A DNA stretch of 22,247 nt from an uncultured Lachnospiraceae bacterium. GTDB taxonomy: Bacteria; Bacillota; Clostridia; Lachnospirales; Lachnospiraceae. Under the pieces are notes generated by a model. It had not been told where the DNA came from. It saw only the letters and a list, made by a program, of their open reading frames with translations, and ran no database searches. This document shows positions 22,223 to 22,247 of this stretch, one piece after another (position 1 is the stretch's first letter; each line of letters opens with the position of its first letter). The DNA is taken from contig CAOJQZ010000037.1 of assembly GCA_948441955.1 (NCBI GenBank), positions 1 to 22,247 of the forward strand, in the 5' to 3' direction. The translations under genes and the position numbers were made by a program.

Positions 22223-22247
22223 ATGGCAGGAAGAGAATACCCGTTAG
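22223..22247 (+). CDS. fusA: Elongation factor G, first eight codons (runs off window)
   Basis: ATG 22223 follows AGGAGG (22212-22217) and encodes MAGREYPL, the usual N-terminus of Clostridial EF-G before its first GTPase motif. Position after rpsL-rpsG agrees with the str operon. Only 25 bases are visible, so the call depends on context. Confidence 0.85.

Overview
The window looks like ordinary chromosome of a low-to-mid GC Gram-positive anaerobe of the Clostridia, most likely a gut Lachnospiraceae (Dorea / Clostridium scindens / Blautia type). The reasons are the strong AGGAGG-type ribosome binding sites, frequent TTG/GTG starts, a V/A-type ATPase operon instead of an F-type one, LytTR/GHKL signalling, and the protein flavours. 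The family placement is inference; no 16S or other phylogenetic marker was compared.

Layout. (1) 1-1746: 3' part of a large low-complexity protein that opens off the left edge: a Lys/Glu/Ala-rich repeat, a long Asp/Glu/Phe repeat, then an AAA+-like ATPase domain, closed by a strong terminator. (2) 1858-3765: glgB, glycogen branching enzyme, with its own promoter and terminator. (3) 3857-5066, minus strand: a short operon trmB - 47-residue small ORF - thioredoxin-like protein. The small ORF has a good ribosome binding site. (4) 5270-13745, plus strand: a nine-gene V/A-type ATPase operon in the order G/H-C-I-K-F-E-A-B-D, with overlapping or nearly abutting genes and three consecutive TTG-started genes (E, A, B). 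(5) 13755-13832: a flawless 78-bp palindrome lying between convergent genes; it also supplies the stop codon of the neighbouring HAD phosphatase gene. (6) 13820-15167, minus strand: HAD hydrolase and a DUF6512-type membrane protein. (7) 15385-15457: tRNA-Lys(CUU) with near-consensus promoter and terminator. (8) 15719-18677, minus strand: aroF - aroB - SDR oxidoreductase, starting the shikimate pathway. (9) 18834-20883, plus strand: LytTR response regulator and GHKL sensor kinase, divergent from aroF; the two -35 boxes form an inverted repeat. (10) 21002-22247, plus strand: the str operon rpsL - rpsG - fusA (start only), whose promoter -35 box overlaps the kinase stop codon. The rpsL-rpsG gap is unusually long (318 bp).

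Most of the window is housekeeping. The parts that do not reduce to known families are the repeat/AAA+ protein at the left edge, the small ORF after trmB, the perfect palindrome, the atypical first hairpin of the ATPase K subunit, and the long rpsL-rpsG spacer. I found no CRISPR array, phage, toxin-antitoxin pair or complete insertion sequence. I do not see a convincing multi-gene novel defence or biosynthetic system here.
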